Assembly (NCBI GenBank): GCA_900546075.1
Contig: URBH01000067.1
Span: 1-9,980, forward strand
Origin: an uncultured Eubacteriales bacterium
GTDB lineage: Bacteria > Bacillota > Clostridia > Oscillospirales > Oscillospiraceae
Direction: 5' to 3'
Length of the DNA stretch: 9,980 bases
Shown: one piece after another, positions 6,334 to 9,980 of the stretch
Numbering within the stretch: position 1 is the stretch's first letter
Layout: the number at the start of each line of letters is the position of its first letter
Position numbers and translations under genes: made by a program
The notes under the pieces: model-generated
What the model was told of the DNA's origin: nothing
What the model saw: only the letters and a program-made list of their open reading frames with translations
Database searches by the model: none

Positions 6334-9300
6334 TCAGCCTCCGCCGCTTGTTCCCTTGACCGTTACCGGCAGGATCGCCGTGGCGGTGTAGTTCTTGCCG
6401 CCCACTGTGCAGGTCGCTGTGATGCGGAGCTCCGTTTCTCCCGTGGCAACGCCCGTGACCGTGATCTTGCCGTCAGCAGGCTGCTCGGTGACCGTCGCCA
6501 CCTCCTGATTATCGCTGGTGACTTTCCAAACAGCCGTACAGAGTTTGCCCTTCTTGTCAACAGCCTTGAGCTGGATGATCTCTGTGCCTTCTGGGTTCAG
6601 TTCAACGCTGTCCTTTTCCAAGTCCACCTTCAGATCAGCCGTGACCGTGACCATCAGGCGGGCGGTGTAGCCGTTGTACTCCGCAATCACCTCGGTCGCA
6701 CCAATCTCCACGCCCGTCAGCGTCACTGTAAAGTCACCCTTGCGGACCCCCTCTGTGATCCGGACGGCGGACGCTTCGACCACGCCATCATCGGTGTAGG
6801 TAAACTTCGGCTCGCCCATTAAGGCATCCTTATTGCTCACATTGGTCAGGTTCAGCTCCAGCTCGATGGCGGATCGATTCGCATTCGTATCGTAGTCCGC
6901 GATCAGATCCACGGAGACAATACCCTCGCTCCAGAACATACCCACCTTGGGCCACGCGCCGTAGTGGAGGTTGACCTCCTTTGCCCCGGTGCTGTCCGTT
7001 CCCCGCAGCACGGTGGGGAAGGGATAATCCTGCCCTTGCAGAGCCGCGTCGCTGCCGGGGAAGCTGTACTTACCGTGGATCGAGGAACCGCTTTCCTCGT
7101 TGGTGACCCAGCCGAAAGCCTTGCCGCCGTTCCGATTCAGCGCGTCCAAGAAGGTTTTGTAGTACGCCGCCGGGCTTTCGTTTTGAGTCTGGATAAACTT
7201 ATCCTTGCCGATCTGGTTGGACATCTGCTCGTAGGTCAGCGGAGTCAGGCCGTTGATGTGGTAGATATTTGTCTTTGCGCTGTCCCAAGTGTACTGCCCC
7301 AAATAGTCCAGCTTGCCCTTCAGCATATTATCCCGGTTCGTCTTGGCCAGATCCGAATCTTCGCCCAGCAGGTCAGTGAGTGATCTTTTCCCGCTGGCAT
7401 AGAATTTCGGCAGTTGAGTGAAATCAATCTTCGCGCTGCTGTCAAGATAATAGCAGTTGGTGATCGTCATGCTATCCGCCTGACCGTACCGGTCCGCCAC
7501 GCTGCCGATGAGGGAAATAGCGGTGATGGTACCTCGCATCGCCGGGAAAGTCATGTAGGTGTAACAGTTCTCAAAGTTCGGGTTGCCGTCCTGCGATTCG
7601 CCGAAATTCTTAAAGGTAGACGAGAAGCCGCTGCCGCCGATGCCTCCCAGGTAAACGAAGGTAGCAGGGTTTTTATCCCAAGAATTATCACCCTGTACAA
7701 CCTTTGCCGGAGTTCCTTTGAGGCCCACAAGATCCGTGAGTTTTTTGGACACAACACGCTCCTTGAGCGTATTCTCACTGACCTCAATTTTGCCGCCGGT
7801 ATAGCAGTTGCTCACCTTGCCCCGCACGCCGCCTACCAAGCCGCCCACGCGGACAAAGTTGCCCCATTTCGGCGCGACCAGTTTACTATCTTTATCCAGG
7901 TGCGTGCAGTTGATCTGAATGTCCACCACAGCGGAGCATCGGTCCAGCTCAAGGCTGGAAACGCCGATCAGACCGCCTACCACCGCCTCGCCGAGCCCCA
8001 GTTTGTTTTGGCTGTTGTCCTGGATCTTATAGCCCGCGATGGCACAGTTCTGGATCACCGCTTCGCTCGTTTCGCGTTCATCCGCATACTCATAGGCGAT
8101 ACCGGCCAACCCGCCCAGTGCGTAGGCACACTGATTGTCCGTTACAATCGAGCTGCGCTGGATGATGCCGCCGTTGTCGCTGTAAAGCACGATGTTTTCG
8201 ATCGTCGCGCCTGCCGTGGTGCCGAATACGCCCACATTGTAGCAGTTGGAATTGATGGCGATGTTTTTGATGTAGTAGTTCCCGCCGTCGTACTTCCCGC
8301 CGAACCACGCGTAGAGCGTAACACTGTAATTGTTCTCATTCACACCTATCGCTCCGGCGATGGGGTGGAACGGAGTGTTCTTTTCGCCGTTCGTCGGGTT
8401 TTCCATGTCCACGCCGTTGACGTCATGGGTCTGTGTCCAGCTCCGCTGGGGACGAGCATTCTCCGCACTGGCCCGTGATTGCTTACTATCCATCGTTTTG
8501 TATTGCAGATAGGGGAACTGCGGATAGGTTTCTGAGGTCACCGGGCGGTCCGTTCCGGTATTAAATCTGAAAGAATATTTCCTCGTCCTGTAATTATATT
8601 CTGATGTAACTTCACAGCTCCAGTTGATGAATTGGAGCTGCTTCACGGAGCGGATCTGGTACGGCTTTTTCGTGGTGGTGGTCGTTGTCTTGCCGAGGTT
8701 CTGCTCGTTGTTTCCCACATCCTCGACCGGGCAGTAGGAATCTCCGAAGAAGGGGCACACCGCATACTCATATGTCTGCGTCCCCTGCTTCAAGGTCCAT
8801 GTGCCGTTGGCGGCAAGTGTAAATTTGCCACTGATGATGTCGGTCTCTGCCAACAGCCGCAGGCCGTCTTTGCCGTCGGTCCGATAGCAGGTGAAGTTGT
8901 AGCCGGACACCTGCTTGGCAAGCTCTTTTTTCGCTTCGGCGTTTTCTGCTCCAAGGACAAAGTTGCCGCTCGGCGTCAGCTTCCCACTTGTTTTGTCCTT
9001 GCAGTAGTAGCCGTAGCCGAAATCGGTGATCTTGCCGCCGTCATCGTGGGCGGTGCAAAGGCTGCTGCCCTCCTTGCGGACACCCTTTGCGTCAAAGCCG
9101 ATGTAGGAGAAGTGATAGCCGCTGTTGGCGCCGCCCTCCTCCTTTTCCCAATAGACCATGCCGATGGTTCCCATGTCCGCCGAGGTCGGCCAGTCGCCGT
9201 AGTGGACGTGCTTCTTGTCCGTGGCGGTGACGCTGCTGGGATAGGGGTACGCGGTCTCAGTCCCCTCGGTATTGGGATGGTTTTTGGTCTCAGCCACCTT

Positions 9301-9980
9301 GCTAAAGCCGGACAGCTTCAACTCCTTCATTTCCTCGTGGGTCTTCTTCTCCGCGCCGGAAGCTCCCGGCTCGTAATCGTACAGGCGCACCGTCCCCGCG
9401 AAGGTATAGGTGCCGCCGCTGAGGTAATAGCAGTCGGAAACGCTGCCATGATCCGACGTGAAGCCGTTGACCTCCGCGCCCGTCACGGCGCTCAGGGCCG
9501 TGGCGCAGTAGCTGTTGCGGATGGTGCCCTGATTGTCGCCCACAAAGCCGGAGATCATGGCACTGCCGCGTATCTCCGTCAGTTCGATGCTGCCGAGGGC
9601 GTAGCTTTGGCGGATGTAGCCGCTGCCGTCGTTCATACCCACCAGACCGCCGGCACAATAGCTCCGGGCATAGGTGCTGGTGCCGGTGATGCTGGGAATA
9701 TCGGCGCTGCATGCCTGGATCAGGCCCTCGTTGCAGCCCACCAGACCGCCGAGGTAGTAGGTGCTGCCGCTGTAGGCGCTGCCGGACAGCCGGTAGCCGG
9801 AAACGGCGCAGTTTTTGATCGTGCCGCTGTTTTTACCGGCCAATACGCCTGTATACACCGTTTTCCACTGGACATTGCCGCCCAATTTGGAGGTGGGTGC
9901 ATCGGCCAGCGCCTTCTCCGTTGTCACAACGATGTTTTCCAGTGTTCCCGTCACAAAGCCGAAGAGACTGCCCCGCTGCA
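6334..9980 (-). CDS. Giant GLUG-repeat surface protein with Ig-like C-terminus, N-terminus beyond right edge
   Basis: The visible part is about 1,215 residues and the frame is open to the right edge. Residue numbers here count from the GTG at 9954, which is an internal Val codon, not the start. GLUG-type repeats occur in two blocks, about 1-185 (GGLVGCNEGLIQ, GGLVGMNDGS, GFVGDNQGTIRNS) and 550-840 (GGLAG, GGLIG, GGLVGGVRGKVSNCY). Each block ends in an NCYYL or DCYYL strand and is followed by a module with YP(Y/F)P, HYG(D/A)WP and GM-x-W. Residues 1012-1201 look like two Ig-like domains, the last resembling Big_2 (VDLEKDSVELNPEGTE). A Thr6 run (423-428) precedes YQIRSVKQLQFINW. The C-terminus is GTSGGG with no LPxTG or membrane anchor, so attachment must depend on the missing N-terminus. 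GLUG and Ig-like domains are typical of exported adhesins. With three prepilin genes directly downstream, a pilus-borne adhesin is a reasonable but unproven reading. Confidence 0.88.
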   Translation of the reverse strand, partial: QRGSLFGFVTGTLENIVVTTEKALADAPTSKLGGNVQWKTVYTGVLAGKNSGTIKNCAVSGYRLSGSAYSGSTYYLGGLVGCNEGLIQACSADIPSITGTSTYARSYCAGGLVGMNDGSGYIRQSYALGSIELTEIRGSAMISGFVGDNQGTIRNSYCATALSAVTGAEVNGFTSDHGSVSDCYYLSGGTYTFAGTVRLYDYEPGASGAEKKTHEEMKELKLSGFSKVAETKNHPNTEGTETAYPYPSSVTATDKKHVHYGDWPTSADMGTIGMVYWEKEEGGANSGYHFSYIGFDAKGVRKEGSSLCTAHDDGGKITDFGYGYYCKDKTSGKLTPSGNFVLGAENAEAKKELAKQVSGYNFTCYRTDGKDGLRLLAETDIISGKFTLAANGTWTLKQGTQTYEYAVCPFFGDSYCPVEDVGNNEQNLGKTTTTTTKKPYQIRSVKQLQFINWSCEVTSEYNYRTRKYSFRFNTGTDRPVTSETYPQFPYLQYKTMDSKQSRASAENARPQRSWTQTHDVNGVDMENPTNGEKNTPFHPIAGAIGVNENNYSVTLYAWFGGKYDGGNYYIKNIAINSNCYNVGVFGTTAGATIENIVLYSDNGGIIQRSSIVTDNQCAYALGGLAGIAYEYADERETSEAVIQNCAIAGYKIQDNSQNKLGLGEAVVGGLIGVSSLELDRCSAVVDIQINCTHLDKDSKLVAPKWGNFVRVGGLVGGVRGKVSNCYTGGKIEVSENTLKERVVSKKLTDLVGLKGTPAKVVQGDNSWDKNPATFVYLGGIGGSGFSSTFKNFGESQDGNPNFENCYTYMTFPAMRGTITAISLIGSVADRYGQADSMTITNCYYLDSSAKIDFTQLPKFYASGKRSLTDLLGEDSDLAKTNRDNMLKGKLDYLGQYTWDSAKTNIYHINGLTPLTYEQMSNQIGKDKFIQTQNESPAAYYKTFLDALNRNGGKAFGWVTNEESGSSIHGKYSFPGSDAALQGQDYPFPTVLRGTDSTGAKEVNLHYGAWPKVGMFWSEGIVSVDLIADYDTNANRSAIELELNLTNVSNKDALMGEPKFTYTDDGVVEASAVRITEGVRKGDFTVTLTGVEIGATEVIAEYNGYTARLMVTVTADLKVDLEKDSVELNPEGTEIIQLKAVDKKGKLCTAVWKVTSDNQEVATVTEQPADGKITVTGVATGETELRITATCTVGGKNYTATAILPVTVKGTSGGG
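7441..8307 (-). repeat. GLUG repeat block B of the giant protein
   Basis: This second array starts after the NNYSVTLYAWFGG segment and includes GVFGTTAGATIENIV, GGLAG, GGLIGVSS, GGLVGGVRGK and GGIGGSG units. It ends at TNCYYLDSS. Units are longer and less regular than in block A, and the DNA looks more AT-rich. Confidence 0.7.
9400..9980 (-). repeat. GLUG repeat block A of the giant protein
   Basis: This coding stretch holds at least three GLUG-type units with a (G)GxVGxNxG core and ends at SDCYYLSGG. It is cut by the right edge, where GSLFGFVTGT begins another unit. Its two sampled 60-base lines at 9481 and 9661 are about 63-68% GC, richer than block B. Confidence 0.75.

Noticed and set aside
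8670..8690. ACC/ACG run encoding six threonines as a slippage repeat
   Set aside because: The codons are mixed (ACG, ACA, ACC) and the run is short, so it is a simple Thr linker in the giant protein.
9952..9954. GTG at 9954 as the start of the giant protein
   Set aside because: The frame stays open upstream to the window edge and reads GSLFGFVTGT, part of a GLUG unit, so this is an internal Val codon.

Overview
All seven genes in this window are read from the minus strand, so biological order runs from right to left. The GC-rich genes, strong AGGAGG-type ribosome binding sites, 9-residue Gram-positive-style prepilin leaders and multidomain signalling proteins suggest a high-GC Clostridia member, probably of the Oscillospiraceae. 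That placement is an inference; no rRNA or other taxonomic marker is present.

Right half (9980 to 4806): the C-terminal 1,215 or so residues of a giant, probably surface-exposed repeat protein. It has two blocks of GLUG-type repeats, each followed by an HYGxWP module, and ends in bacterial Ig-like domains. After a 69-base gap come three prepilin-like genes joined by two 4-base ATGA overlaps. The first is GspK/PilX-like and lacks Glu5; the other two have Glu5. All three share a 9-residue leader of the form M(K/N)KL(K/R)N-x-x-G. They look like a minor-pilin set. No major pilin, ATPase, platform protein or prepilin peptidase is in view. A perfect 18-bp inverted repeat lies directly after the last prepilin gene.

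Left half (4723 to 1): three genes that together could form one phosphorelay. They are a free-standing Hpt protein, a response regulator carrying both an HD-GYP and a GGDEF domain plus two PAS-like sensor regions, and a three-PAS histidine kinase cut by the left edge. The kinase ATG lies 2 bases after the regulator's TAA. The inferred flow is kinase to Hpt (possibly through a REC domain beyond the edge) to regulator, with c-di-GMP as output. In clostridia c-di-GMP commonly controls type IV pili, so the neighbouring pilin and adhesin genes are natural targets, although nothing in the sequence proves the link.

The points most worth checking are: a probable 1-nt frameshift at the start of the kinase gene (about 1721-1727); a C10 homopolymer near the 3' end of the c-di-GMP gene; a Cys-x9-Cys-x2-Cys sensor region inside that protein; and the possibility that the giant GLUG protein is itself carried by the pilus. 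No tRNA, rRNA, CRISPR array, insertion sequence or c-di-GMP riboswitch was recognised, and no gene-free stretch exceeds 130 bases.
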